Source of the DNA: Dehalococcoidales bacterium | GTDB taxonomy: Bacteria; Chloroflexota; Dehalococcoidia; Dehalococcoidales; Fen-1064 | NCBI GenBank assembly: GCA_016783135.1 | Contig: JADHXC010000002.1 | Coordinates: 23,071-87,070 of the forward strand | DNA: 64,000 nt | Direction of reading: 5' to 3' | Part shown: one piece after another, positions 16,214-24,359 of the stretch | Layout: the number at the start of each line of letters is the position of its first letter | Numbering within the stretch: the stretch's first letter is position 1 | Made by a program: the position numbers and the translations under genes | The notes under the pieces: generated by a model | Databases searched by the model: none | Told to the model about the DNA's origin: nothing | Seen by the model: the letters and a program-made list of their open reading frames with translations, nothing else

Positions 16214-16685
16214 CGATTCCCTCCCCAGGTTCCCCCTCAAAATAGCCCTTCATGAGGCGTCCCACCCATTCCGGTACGTGTGCGTCCGGGGGACTATCGT
16301 ATTCCGGGTAGTGCGGCTTGATGTCCAGCACCGGCGTACCGTTGACGGCATCCAGACCCCGTACCAGGAGCTCGCCGTCACCAACTCTGAGGAGCGTGAC
16401 CACCGTAACGCCGATGGGATTGGGGCGGTGCTTCGAGCGCTGGGCGAAAAGCCCCACCTCCGGCATATCCTCGCGACCCTGCGGCCGTCGCCGGAACACC
16501 TCCGGTGTCACCGCCCGGTGCATCCAGTAGACCACCAAAACGTGGGAGAACTCCTCCAGGCCGGCCAGGGCAGGCATCAGGTCCTCCCGGAGCACGAGCC
16601 TCGACTCGACCTCTCCCCAGCCGTTGTCCACCGGCTCCTCAACGGTGTTGACCACGTGGCCGATTGGCTCTATATCGATGTGCAA
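16197..16685 (-). CDS. trmO: tRNA t6A37 methyltransferase TrmO (TsaA family)
   Basis: 162-residue protein of the TsaA/TrmO beta-barrel family, which methylates N6-threonylcarbamoyladenosine at position 37 of certain tRNAs using SAM. Recognisable segments are IEPIGHV near the N-terminus, GLEEFSHVLVVYWMHR, the signature GLFAQRSKHRPNPIGVTVV around residue 80-95, and the DAVNGTPVLDIKPHYPEYD loop. The protein has only the catalytic barrel and lacks the C-terminal extension of the E. coli enzyme. The small membrane protein overlaps its end. Confidence 0.88.
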   Translation of the reverse strand: MHIDIEPIGHVVNTVEEPVDNGWGEVESRLVLREDLMPALAGLEEFSHVLVVYWMHRAVTPEVFRRRPQGREDMPEVGLFAQRSKHRPNPIGVTVVTLLRVGDGELLVRGLDAVNGTPVLDIKPHYPEYDSPPDAHVPEWVGRLMKGYFEGEPGEGIDAHRE

Positions 16686-16746
16686 TTCAGGCCCCCATAG
16701 CCCCTGATCTGGGTATCAGGTATCTCACTCACCCTGTATCCCTCCC

Positions 16747-16816
16747 CCCCTTCTGAAGGGGCTCCTTTCAAAGGGGAGAGGTAAGATAACGCCGAAAGAG
16801 GCTGCGCTCCTTTCGG
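16747..16816. repeat. Cluster of short hairpins between trmO and the SDR gene
   Basis: Three adjacent inverted repeats are visible: CCCCTTC/GAAGGGG, CTCCTTT with AAAGGGGAG, and CCGAAAGAG with CTCCTTTCGG. The C/G-rich halves resemble the interior of the MITE-like elements at 31994, 35701 and 46261, but their terminal repeats are absent, so this could be a decayed copy or a convergent/tandem terminator region. Confidence 0.4.
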
Positions 16817-16920
16817 ACCCCCCTTATCCCTGCCGATTGTCCTGATGCTGTGAGGGGATTCCGTCTCCTTGCATACTCCAATGTATCTTCAGAAGGTATT
16901 CTGAATCCTGCTGCCCAGGT

Positions 16921-17793
16921 TTATAGTCCAGATAACGACACCATCAGGCCGGCATCAACATTTATCATCTGACCGGTTACATAGGTAGCCAGGTCGGAGG
17001 CAAGATACAGGGCAGTATGAGCACAGGTTTCCGGCGGAATCAGGTTATTGCTCAGGGGCATTCTGTTGGCAATTGCCTGAAGCCGTTCCGGGTCAGACCA
17101 GGCATAGCGCATCATCTCAGTTTCAATACCGCCGGGACCAATGGCATTGACCCTTATCTTAAATCTGGCTAAATCAGCAGCTAGGCCCTCCGTCAGCATC
17201 ACCATACCGCGTTTGGTGATGGCATAGTTGGTCATTGCGCCACGCCCTGTGGCAAAGGCCCGCACTGACGATATATTGATAATGTTCCCCTTATTCTGCT
17301 TCATCATGATTGGCGCTACCGCCTTGCTGCAAAGCAGGCAGCTTTTCAGGTTATTCTCAAAAACAGCGTCCCACGCCTGCTCATCAAGGTGGAGAATTGC
17401 CGCTGATTCCTTCATCAATTCCATTCTCCCAGCGACACGTGCTCTGGATGTCTCGAGGTCAAAGTCCTCAGGCTCGGTGCTCCGACCGCCATCACCCACA
17501 CCGGCATTATTCACCAGGATGTCTATCCGCCCGAATTTCTCCATGACCCCGGCTACAAGTCTGGTAACATCTTCACTTTTCTTCACATCCGCGTGGACAG
17601 CCAGGGAACGCCGGCCAAGCTTTTCAATCCTTGCCGCCACAGCATCCAGTTCACCGGTACTGGTAACCCAGTCACATATCGCAACATCAGCGCCAGCCTC
17701 GGCAAACGTAATAGCACAGGCCTTGCCTATCCCTCTCCGTGCTCCTGTTACGAGGGCGACCTGCCCCTCCAGACTCAAGCTGGGAATGTTCAC
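16921..17793 (-). CDS. Short-chain dehydrogenase/reductase
   Basis: 290-residue classical SDR: TGARRGIGKA for the dinucleotide, LVNNAGVGDGG, the catalytic serine in NISSVRAF, and YAITKRG holding the Tyr-Lys pair. An acidic residue in AICDWVT at the end of beta-2 points to NAD rather than NADP. Between NNAG and the following helix there is an insertion of about 30 residues (GRSTEPEDFD...MKESAAILHLD) not usual for the family. The start is GTG with CAGGAGGTT upstream. A palindrome sits in the upstream region. Substrate unknown. Confidence 0.88.
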   Translation of the reverse strand: MNIPSLSLEGQVALVTGARRGIGKACAITFAEAGADVAICDWVTSTGELDAVAARIEKLGRRSLAVHADVKKSEDVTRLVAGVMEKFGRIDILVNNAGVGDGGRSTEPEDFDLETSRARVAGRMELMKESAAILHLDEQAWDAVFENNLKSCLLCSKAVAPIMMKQNKGNIINISSVRAFATGRGAMTNYAITKRGMVMLTEGLAADLARFKIRVNAIGPGGIETEMMRYAWSDPERLQAIANRMPLSNNLIPPETCAHTALYLASDLATYVTGQMINVDAGLMVSLSGL

Positions 17794-17859
17794 GGTGGAA
17801 CCTCCTGAAAGTAATAATCAATTACTGTTTTCCTGCTGTCATATTGTCGATAAGTGGTA

Positions 17860-17875
17860 GTGGTAATGTTACCAC
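17860..17875. promoter_or_regulatory. Operator-like palindrome upstream of the SDR gene
   Basis: GTGGTAATGTTACCAC is a perfect 7-bp inverted repeat with a two-base centre, 67 bases before the SDR start codon. The size and symmetry suit a dimeric repressor such as a GntR- or TetR-type protein, though no regulator gene adjoins it. Confidence 0.4.
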
Positions 17876-17905
17876 ATATCAGGTGGGTTGGTCAGTCTTT
17901 CGTGG

Positions 17906-18472
17906 TTAAGCCTGTTCAAGCGCGTTGACCAGGGCAATAATACTGCTCCAGTCGAAGACACGTCGGCAGTTCCGATGAAGAAGGGACGACTGGTTCCACG
18001 GCTGGTCCAGCAGGATGGAGAAAACGCCGGCTTCAGCTATGTTACACGCCTCATCCAGGTGGTCCTCCACGAACACGTCAAAGCCCCGTCCCGCCTGGAC
18101 CTTGTCACCGTACCGGTCAAGGACTATGTGGTCGTACCGTGCGTTGTTTTCAGCAAGCCAGGAAAGAGTAACGCTTTCCAGGGACGCCGGTCTGGCTGTA
18201 ATCAGCCAAATCTCGTGCTTGCTGAGCATGGACAGGCCGGAGATGGCTCCTTCGATTGGAGGAGCGTGCCGCAGCAGGTCAGTTCCAAGCGTCTCTTCCC
18301 AGATACGCGTAACCTGCTCCTCGTTGATATTCAGGGCTTCCATCAGGTCCCAGGACCGCAGGTCCTGCACCGAAACCGGTCTCCCGCATATATCGGAAAC
18401 TACGGGCAGCATAACGGCTGCGTAGTCCACGATGACCCCATCAATGTCCACTCCGATTGTTAACCGTTTCAT
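17906..18472 (-). CDS. HAD-family 5'-nucleotidase-like (NT5C type) phosphatase
   Basis: 188-residue haloacid-dehalogenase-fold protein. The nucleophile motif is GVDIDGVIVDY near residue 8; motif II is the threonine in WLITARP; motif III/IV lies around FDVFVEDHLDEA. The all-helical cap between residues 20 and 85 resembles deoxyribonucleotidase (NT5C) proteins. It would dephosphorylate a nucleotide or related small phosphate ester in the cytoplasm. The start lies four bases from the end of the upstream transporter gene, so they are co-transcribed. Confidence 0.78.
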   Translation of the reverse strand: MKRLTIGVDIDGVIVDYAAVMLPVVSDICGRPVSVQDLRSWDLMEALNINEEQVTRIWEETLGTDLLRHAPPIEGAISGLSMLSKHEIWLITARPASLESVTLSWLAENNARYDHIVLDRYGDKVQAGRGFDVFVEDHLDEACNIAEAGVFSILLDQPWNQSSLLHRNCRRVFDWSSIIALVNALEQA

Positions 18473-18476
18473 CGTG

Positions 18477-19820
18477 CTACCATTTCCCGGGTTTGTCCAT
18501 ATTCTCTTCCTGGTTGATGGTATTTGTGTCCCGGTGGTCCTGGATGCGCCTCATATGAGGCCGGAACAGGAAAACACAGAGGAAGAGCACCAGTGTCACT
18601 GCCCTGAACGCACCGATTGTCACCGGGACACCATAAACGTCGGAGAGTATGCCTATCGGGAGTGCGCCCAGTGGTTGAAGGCCAAAGGTGGTCATGAACA
18701 GTCCCGTTACCCGCCCGCGCATCTCCGGTGGGGTCAATATCATCACAAGGGCCTGGTTAAGTGACATATATGCGGTACCGGTGGCCCCGGTCAGCGCCAG
18801 CATCACCAGGGAAAGGGGGAAGTTGCCTGCGTTGGCGGTAACGGTGAAGAGGACGATGGACGCGCTAAACCCGATTCCCGTCGCGAGAAGAATACGCCCC
18901 TTGTAGCGGTAGTTGACAATTGAAGCAATAAACATTGCCCCGACCACGGCACCACCACCCACCATGGACATCATCAGTCCCAGCTCGGCACTGCCGACAT
19001 GGAAGACCTCTTCCTGGAAAACCGGCAGAAAATTGACATAGGGCATCGCCAGGACAACCGGAAAGACACCGATAAGCAGGAGCTCAAGTACGGTCCGGTC
19101 GTGGCGCAAATAGCGCAGGCCGGCAAGAGCATCTCCCAGCAACGACCGTGAGGCAGTTACCCGGGATTTCCCCATGATGGGAATCATCAGCAGGAAAATG
19201 ACGAAGATGCCGTAACCGACAAACTTCGCGTAGTACAGCGGGGCGATCCCAATCGCTGCAATGAGAATCCCGGCCAGGGCAGGCCCCCCGATCCGGGTAA
19301 CATTCATTACGCCTGAATTCAACGCCAGGGCATTCAGCAGATTTTCGTCCCCCACGAGGTCCGGAACATACGATTGACGAGCGGGCATGGTAAATCCGGC
19401 AATAATACCCGTAATCACCCCGCCAACGACAATATGCCACACCTCGATAAGACCGGTATGCACCATCACGCCAATCCAGAGCGCCATAATCCCGATACCA
19501 ATCTGACCGCTCATCAGCAGGTTTCGCTTGGACAACCGGTCGGCAGCGATGCCACCGGTCAGGGAAAAGAAGAACATTGAAAAACCCATCGCGGCGCTTA
19601 CGTATCCAATGGCGGTAGCCTGCCCGGTAAGCTGGTAGACAAGGTAGTTCTGGGCAAGCTGCTGCATCTGCAGCGCCGTAGTGGCAATCAGGGACCCGAT
19701 GATAAACAGGCGGAAATTTCGGTTCTTGAGGGAAACAAAGGGTGTACGCCAGTCTCTCTTTTTTCGGGGATAGTCAGGGAGTATTGTTCCCGTACTTCCC
19801 GCTCTGCTATCTTCGTACAC
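18477..19820 (-). CDS. MFS exporter (EntS-like, MFS_3 type)
   Basis: About 447-residue major facilitator with 12 predicted helices; LKNRNFRLFIIGSLIATTALQMQQLAQNYLVYQLTG opens helix 1 and GGIAADRLSKRNLLM is the loop 2-3 motif. The subgroup resembles enterobactin/drug exporters. The start is uncertain: the track begins at TTG 19946 and an ATG lies at 19880, but a CTCGCC-GCA-GGCGAG hairpin falls in between, and a GTG at 19820 has GAGGGAAAGGA upstream, so the short form is preferred. The substrate is unknown; the adjacent nucleotidase may hint at nucleoside-like cargo, which is speculation. Confidence 0.8.
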   Translation of the reverse strand: MYEDSRAGSTGTILPDYPRKKRDWRTPFVSLKNRNFRLFIIGSLIATTALQMQQLAQNYLVYQLTGQATAIGYVSAAMGFSMFFFSLTGGIAADRLSKRNLLMSGQIGIGIMALWIGVMVHTGLIEVWHIVVGGVITGIIAGFTMPARQSYVPDLVGDENLLNALALNSGVMNVTRIGGPALAGILIAAIGIAPLYYAKFVGYGIFVIFLLMIPIMGKSRVTASRSLLGDALAGLRYLRHDRTVLELLLIGVFPVVLAMPYVNFLPVFQEEVFHVGSAELGLMMSMVGGGAVVGAMFIASIVNYRYKGRILLATGIGFSASIVLFTVTANAGNFPLSLVMLALTGATGTAYMSLNQALVMILTPPEMRGRVTGLFMTTFGLQPLGALPIGILSDVYGVPVTIGAFRAVTLVLFLCVFLFRPHMRRIQDHRDTNTINQEENMDKPGKW

Positions 19821-20019
19821 TGCTGAATCCTTTCCCTCGGGAACAAGCAAAAATCTCGCCGCAGGCGAGACTCCTATCATGGTGCCACTACACTCCCGAA
19901 GAGGTAAACCACGGGAGCCCACGGGCCTGATACAATGATACCACAAACGTGAGTTGGCTTCTCACCCGACCATGTGGTATCATTGACTGTGGAAGCAGCA
20001 ACAGCAGAAGGACCCGGCA

Positions 20020-20148
20020 ATGAGTGCTAAACAGACTTCAGAGAAAAAAGTTCAAGACCTGAATACCTTCATCGAGAGGGTAAATAAGAAAGATAAATGT
20101 AACGGACTGAAGATTCGTTTCGCCTTCGTGAAGCGCAAGCGACGTTAG
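20020..20148 (+). CDS. Unrecognised 42-residue basic protein
   Basis: Absent from the ORF track because of its size. ATG 20020 has AGAAGGAC upstream; the frame encodes MSAKQTSEKKVQDLNTFIER followed by a lysine/arginine-rich half ending FVKRKRR, net strongly positive. The N-terminal half could form a short amphipathic helix. The frame is closed by a stop that is immediately part of a perfect hairpin, and a second hairpin follows, so this is a compact stand-alone transcription unit. A nucleic-acid-binding role is possible. No homologous family comes to mind. Confidence 0.45.
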   Translation: MSAKQTSEKKVQDLNTFIERVNKKDKCNGLKIRFAFVKRKRR

Positions 20149-20197
20149 TTTCCGCTGACGCGGAAACTACCAGGAGTTTCCCTTACGGGAAACTCCT
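20148..20197. terminator. Two tandem perfect hairpins
   Basis: First stem GTTTCCGC/GCGGAAAC (8 bp, loop TGAC, 20148-20167) and second stem AGGAGTTTCCC/GGGAAACTCCT (11 bp, loop TTAC, 20172-20197), followed by CTCTCTATTCC. They sit between the 42-aa gene and the convergent membrane-protein gene and could stop transcription from both sides. Confidence 0.6.
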
Positions 20198-20248
20198 CTC
20201 TCTATTCCATTCCTGCGAATGCGCCCCGAATCCGCTGATAGGGGACCC

Positions 20249-21148
20249 TCACCTTACCACCACCCGGCCGACATCGCACTCTATAACCATCTCTACCCTG
20301 TTGGCGGCACTCTCAAATCCTGGAGACTGGAAGTAGTCTCCTTCCTGTGGAAAGCGTCCTCTGTCCACCTCTATCAGGCTCAAGCCACCATCTATCTGAA
20401 TCCGGGCAGCCACGTCGTCAGGGACGGTAATCTCCACATTGGCCACGTTAACATCAACAGCGACACTGGTGACGCCAGCCGAAGATGGCAGCACCACCTC
20501 GCAGTTACCCGCATCCAGGTCCAGCGTCAGCCTGGTGACTTCCAGGCGGCGAAGATTCAGGTCCACATCGCTGGCTACCGAGCGGATAATCACTGACAGG
20601 GGGATGCTCCGTGTGAGAACGATTCGCCAATCGGCCCCGGCATCTTCTCCTACCTTATGGTGGACCGTACTGAGTCGGAGCTCACCTGCATCCTCTATCT
20701 CCCGGAAGTCCATGTCCAGTGTGGTGTATCCGTCTCTCACCTCGTAGTCAATTTCCATGAGGTCCGCCGACCCGGTAGAGAGACTACCGATGTCCAGTCT
20801 CCCGGCAGTAAACTCGATGTGTACTTCCGCACTTTCCAGATTACCCAGCGGCAACGTCTCACTGCGCATATAGCTGGACGTCATCGGGCCGTGCTGCCAC
20901 AGCGCAATCCCCAGGCACCCTCCGAGTACCACCACGGACACCAGGCTGACCAGCCAGAAGCTGTGGCCCCTCAGCAGGATGCCAGCCCCGCAAAGGACGA
21001 GCACCACCGGCCAGAACCGCCACAGGGTTCCCCAGAGGTCCCAGGGAAGCACCCCGGTAGTCTGGAGGAGAAAGACCAGTCCCAGGAACAGCAGAAAGGT
21101 GCCCCAGATAGCGGTAGAAATCGGGGTATTTCGCTGCTGATCTGTCAT
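20249..21148 (-). CDS. LiaF/DUF5668-type membrane protein with beta-helical C-domain
   Basis: 299-residue protein. Three to four N-terminal hydrophobic helices (TAIWGTFLLFLGLVFLL, FWPVVLVLCGAGILL, FWLVSLVSVVVLGGCLG) are followed by a soluble domain of repeated short beta strands (EVHIEFTAGRLDIGSL, DVDLNLRRLEVTRLTLDLDAGNCEVVLP) like the adhesin-like DUF4097/LiaF C-terminal domain. Such proteins accompany PspC in envelope-stress modules. ATG 21148 is used instead of the track start because it follows the PspC stop codon by two bases. Confidence 0.75.
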   Translation of the reverse strand: MTDQQRNTPISTAIWGTFLLFLGLVFLLQTTGVLPWDLWGTLWRFWPVVLVLCGAGILLRGHSFWLVSLVSVVVLGGCLGIALWQHGPMTSSYMRSETLPLGNLESAEVHIEFTAGRLDIGSLSTGSADLMEIDYEVRDGYTTLDMDFREIEDAGELRLSTVHHKVGEDAGADWRIVLTRSIPLSVIIRSVASDVDLNLRRLEVTRLTLDLDAGNCEVVLPSSAGVTSVAVDVNVANVEITVPDDVAARIQIDGGLSLIEVDRGRFPQEGDYFQSPGFESAANRVEMVIECDVGRVVVR

Positions 21149-21150
21149 GC

Positions 21151-21633
21151 TTACTTCCTCCGGGCAGCAATAATCAGGAGTATGCCGATGGCGATTACGG
21201 GTATTGGCCAGAGTACCCCCCAGTTGAACCACCAGAATACGTTGAAATTACCCAGCAGCAGGACTACGCCGAATACGATAACGGCAATACCGAGCCAGTT
21301 AAATCGGCGGCTACGCAATGTAGTTTCTTCTTCAGCTTCCACCCTGTCTTTTGCATATGTTGACTGTATGTCACGCCCTATCTCGCTGGCTGTTTCCCGT
21401 ATATCATCCACATTTTCTTTTATTGTGTCCTTCGGCTCAGCGGCAGCAGAGCCCTCCAGCGGTACTACAATTGCCAGGACAAGATAGGCAATAATTCCCG
21501 TTCCACCAACGAAAATTGACATCACGGCAATGACCCTGACAATTGTAGGGTCAATACCGAAATATGCCCCCAGGCCGCCACAGACCCCGGCAATCACTCT
21601 GTCATCCTGGCTCCGATAAAGTCTCCTGGTCAT
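21151..21633 (-). CDS. PspC-domain protein
   Basis: 160-residue membrane protein. The N-terminal PspC domain is clear: [32 protein letters not shown], then a helix to IVVPLEG. A charged linker ([19 protein letters not shown]) and two further C-terminal helices ([32 protein letters not shown]) follow. PspC proteins sense or transmit envelope stress. ATG 21633 is preferred over the track start 21696 because the family begins at this methionine. It forms an operon with the LiaF-like gene and has a well-spaced promoter upstream. Confidence 0.85.
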   Translation of the reverse strand: MTRRLYRSQDDRVIAGVCGGLGAYFGIDPTIVRVIAVMSIFVGGTGIIAYLVLAIVVPLEGSAAAEPKDTIKENVDDIRETASEIGRDIQSTYAKDRVEAEEETTLRSRRFNWLGIAVIVFGVVLLLGNFNVFWWFNWGVLWPIPVIAIGILLIIAARRK

Positions 21634-21667
21634 AGCTCTCCCTCCGGCGATAGGCGGTATGTGAGGG

Positions 21668-21696
21668 ATTATACACCACACCAAATATGATAACAA
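21668..21696 (-). promoter_or_regulatory. Promoter of the PspC-LiaF-like operon
   Basis: Minus strand TTGTTA (21696-21691), 17-base spacer, TATAAT (21673-21668), 35 bases before the PspC start codon. Confidence 0.6.
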
Positions 21697-21735
21697 TAAA
21701 GATATAAGATGTGCGGTTTACCCTGAATGTCTCAT

Positions 21736-21764
21736 TTGACCGAATTATATGTTGAAGGTATTAT
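21736..21764 (+). promoter_or_regulatory. Promoter of the AlkD-like gene
   Basis: TTGACC (21736-21741), 17-base spacer, TATTAT (21759-21764), about 50 bases before the start codon. It is back-to-back with the PspC promoter, 40 bases away. Confidence 0.55.
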
Positions 21765-21814
21765 TGGACTGACTATCGCCTGTCTCTGAAGCTTCTACGG
21801 ATGTACGAGAGTAG

Positions 21815-22492
21815 ATGGAGCACGTAGAGATTCTGGAGAAACTGAAATCCCTGGCCAATCCCGCTGCTGTGGTGGAGATGGCGCGTTACGGTATAAACCC
21901 GAACAACAGCCTTGGGATATCCATTACCAGCATCAGGGAAATCGCCAGAGAAACTGGTAAAGACCACTCACTTGCCAGTCAGCTATGGGAAGCGGGCATT
22001 CGTGAAGCACGGATGCTGGCCGTTTTGGCAGACGAAGCGAAACTCGTTACCGGGGAGCAGATGGATGCGTGGGTGAGCGATTTCGACTCCTGGGACGTAT
22101 GCGACCATTGCTGCAGCGCCCTGTTCCGGTACACGGAACTGGCTTATCAAAAAGCAGTGGAGTGGAGTTCCGATGAAAGGGAGTTCGTCAAGCGGGCCGG
22201 CTTTGTGCTCATGGCCACCCTCACAATCAGCGATAAGAAAGCTCCGGACGAGAATTTCGAACCATTCCTGGTGCTGATAAAGCGGGAAGCCGGAGACGAC
22301 CGCAACTATGTCAGAAAGGCGGTCAACTGGGCACTGAGGCAGATTGGTAAACGCAATCCCGGGCTGAATGAACGGGCAATCGAGACTGCCCGGGAAATCC
22401 ATGCGATGGACTCAAAGAGCGCCAGATGGATTGCCTCCGACGCGTTAAGGGAACTAACCGGCCTGCCGGTACAGCAGAGACTACGGCGTTAG
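21815..22492 (+). CDS. AlkD-type DNA alkylation repair protein
   Basis: 225-residue all-helical protein built of ALK/HEAT-like repeats. Landmarks are MARYGINPNNSLGISITSIREIAR (substrate cleft region), DSWDVCDHCCSALF, and the tail DRNYVRKAVNWALRQIGKRNPGLNERAIETAREI, all typical of AlkD-like DNA glycosylases that remove N3- and N7-alkylated purines. The conserved W and D of the active site region are present in DSWDVCD. The gene stands alone on the plus strand with its own promoter. Confidence 0.88.
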   Translation: MEHVEILEKLKSLANPAAVVEMARYGINPNNSLGISITSIREIARETGKDHSLASQLWEAGIREARMLAVLADEAKLVTGEQMDAWVSDFDSWDVCDHCCSALFRYTELAYQKAVEWSSDEREFVKRAGFVLMATLTISDKKAPDENFEPFLVLIKREAGDDRNYVRKAVNWALRQIGKRNPGLNERAIETAREIHAMDSKSARWIASDALRELTGLPVQQRLRR

Positions 22493-22501
22493 AACACTCA
22501 A

Positions 22502-23182
22502 TCAAAGGTCCGCTTCGGGTGGTGAGCTATCAGAAAGCGGGGCTTTCTCCACCACGACAAGTAGCTTTTCTTTCACCTCCTTAGGTGACATCCGCCCCCC
22601 GGAAACGACCATCTTTAGTGCGGCATCTACCGAAATCTCTGTCCGGATAATCTCCTCTTCGTATAGTATTTGCAGGAAACCGGAGGTCGGGTTCGGGGCA
22701 GTCGGTATGAAGACATTGAGCAGCTTACGTCCGGATTCGTCAGACACTTCATTGGTAATGAAACCTATTGTCCTGGTACCCTTCCTGGGGAACTCGGCAA
22801 GGACCACCTGCATGAAGCCCGTGGCATCGGGTGCGGAGAAGCTCTGTAGAATCTGCCTGGTGCCATTGTACAGGTAGCGAAATAGCGGTATCCTCCCCAT
22901 CACCGCTTCACCGTAGCCTATCAGTCTCCGCCCGATAACGTTGCTGGCAATCACCCCTATCAAATAGATGACCACCAGTGTAAAACCAAGACCGACCCCG
23001 GGAATCGTGTATCCGAAAATACGCTCGATAATCGGCTGGAGCCAACCGTCAATCTCGTTGAAAGCCCATACAACTACCCATATAGTGAGACCAAGAGGGA
23101 GGGTGATAAGGACGCCAGCGAGAAAGTGCCCCCTCATTTTCCGACCGATACGTTTAAGAAATGCTATTGATACCCTCATCAT
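22502..23182 (-). CDS. DUF502-family membrane protein
   Basis: 226-residue protein with two membrane helices near the N-terminus (FLAGVLITLPLGLTIWVVVWAF and VGLGFTLVVIYLIGVIASNVIG), then the family signature AVMGRIPLFRYLYNGTRQILQSF and a soluble beta-rich domain (TRTIGFITNE, LNVFIPTAPNPTSGFLQI). DUF502 proteins are widespread and uncharacterised. The C-terminus converges with the AlkD-like gene, leaving nine bases between stops. The start codon choice (MMRVS or MRVS) is ambiguous by one residue. Confidence 0.85.
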   Translation of the reverse strand: MMRVSIAFLKRIGRKMRGHFLAGVLITLPLGLTIWVVVWAFNEIDGWLQPIIERIFGYTIPGVGLGFTLVVIYLIGVIASNVIGRRLIGYGEAVMGRIPLFRYLYNGTRQILQSFSAPDATGFMQVVLAEFPRKGTRTIGFITNEVSDESGRKLLNVFIPTAPNPTSGFLQILYEEEIIRTEISVDAALKMVVSGGRMSPKEVKEKLLVVVEKAPLSDSSPPEADL

Positions 23183-23244
23183 TTCCTGACCTCCTCGCTG
23201 TACCGGGTGTCTGTCACTTCACAGTGGCGATTTGTCCCCGGCAC

Positions 23245-24315
23245 TCAGGCTGGATTCACCGTCGGTGAGGTAAAGGGAGCTCCTTCACGTTCGAAGTCCG
23301 GCAGATAGCTGTCCGCCGCTCCCATCTCCTGTATCCAACCGTTCTCCAGCCCCAGATTATCGATTATCTCGATGACTTCCGCGTACTCCGACCCCCGTAG
23401 AGTCCGTGCCAGTGCAGGTATACGTGAAGCACGATTTGCCGGATAGTACTGCGACATGATGCTCACCGTGACCTGTTGGGAGACCTCATTGGCCAGCCAT
23501 GCAAGCGATTCCTCACTCCCGGCCAGCCCATCGGGCAGCACGAGGTGGCGGACAATCAGGCCCTTCCGGGCCAGTCCTTCCTCATCCGGCACAAGATTAC
23601 CCACCTGCCGGTACATCTCCAGGATGGCGGCACGAGCGTGAGATACGTATCGCTTTGCTCCGGAGAGCCTCCAGGCCCACCGGTCCGAGGCGTACCTGAG
23701 GTCCGGCAGGTAGACACTGACTATCCCCTCCAGTTCTCTCAGAGAACGGACCGAATCATAGCCACTGCTGTTGTAGACCAGCGGCAGCCGCAGTCCCATT
23801 GGCACCGCCTCGAGGACTGCCCGAACCAGCTGCGGAACGAAGTGGGACGGGGAAACAAAGTTGATGTTGTGGCACCTTAGCTCGTCCTGAAGGTAAATAA
23901 GACGCTCCGCCAGGGCATGACAGTCCATCTCAACAGAGCGCCGTCCGGTCCGGTCCTGGCTTATCTGGTGGTTCTGACAGTAGACACACCGGAGATTGCA
24001 GTTGCCGAAAAACACCGTCCCGGACCCCCGTCTTCCCGAAATGACCGGCTCCTCGCCGTGGTGGCTGCAGACGGTCGCCACCAGGGGGAGACGCCCGGAA
24101 CGACAGAACCCTCGCTCACCTTCGAGACGATTGACACCGCATTCCCTGGGACAGATATCGCACGAGGAAAGGCGGGCCTCAAGCGCCTCGGCACGGCGTT
24201 TCAACTCACCCGAATGGTACAGGGCAATATACGGTGGTTCCATCGGAATTCCCTTGGAACCGCACTGCTCTGATAATGCCCGCTCCATTTCCCTGTCCCC
24301 CATCCTACCAGACAT
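23245..24315 (-). CDS. Radical SAM protein of the PFL-activase-like (COG1313) type
   Basis: 356-residue radical SAM enzyme. The cluster motif CNLRCVYC lies near residue 108, in FFGNCNLRCVYCQNHQIS. An upstream CDICPRECGVNR...GFCRSG cysteine set could bind a second cluster. These stand-alone proteins are annotated as pyruvate-formate-lyase-activating-like, but no glycyl-radical enzyme lies nearby, so the true substrate is unknown. It follows gltX by about 44 bases on the same strand. Several start methionines are possible (1, 5, 10, 25). Confidence 0.85.
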   Translation of the reverse strand: MSGRMGDREMERALSEQCGSKGIPMEPPYIALYHSGELKRRAEALEARLSSCDICPRECGVNRLEGERGFCRSGRLPLVATVCSHHGEEPVISGRRGSGTVFFGNCNLRCVYCQNHQISQDRTGRRSVEMDCHALAERLIYLQDELRCHNINFVSPSHFVPQLVRAVLEAVPMGLRLPLVYNSSGYDSVRSLRELEGIVSVYLPDLRYASDRWAWRLSGAKRYVSHARAAILEMYRQVGNLVPDEEGLARKGLIVRHLVLPDGLAGSEESLAWLANEVSQQVTVSIMSQYYPANRASRIPALARTLRGSEYAEVIEIIDNLGLENGWIQEMGAADSYLPDFEREGAPFTSPTVNPA

Positions 24316-24359
24316 CCTCCAGGGTCGTATGAAGCCGAAGGTGGTCTTTTTGCGAGATA

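Noticed and set aside
18432-18764. Short plus-strand ORFs across the nucleotidase/transporter boundary
   Set aside because: Antisense to two well-supported genes, without ribosome binding sites or motifs.
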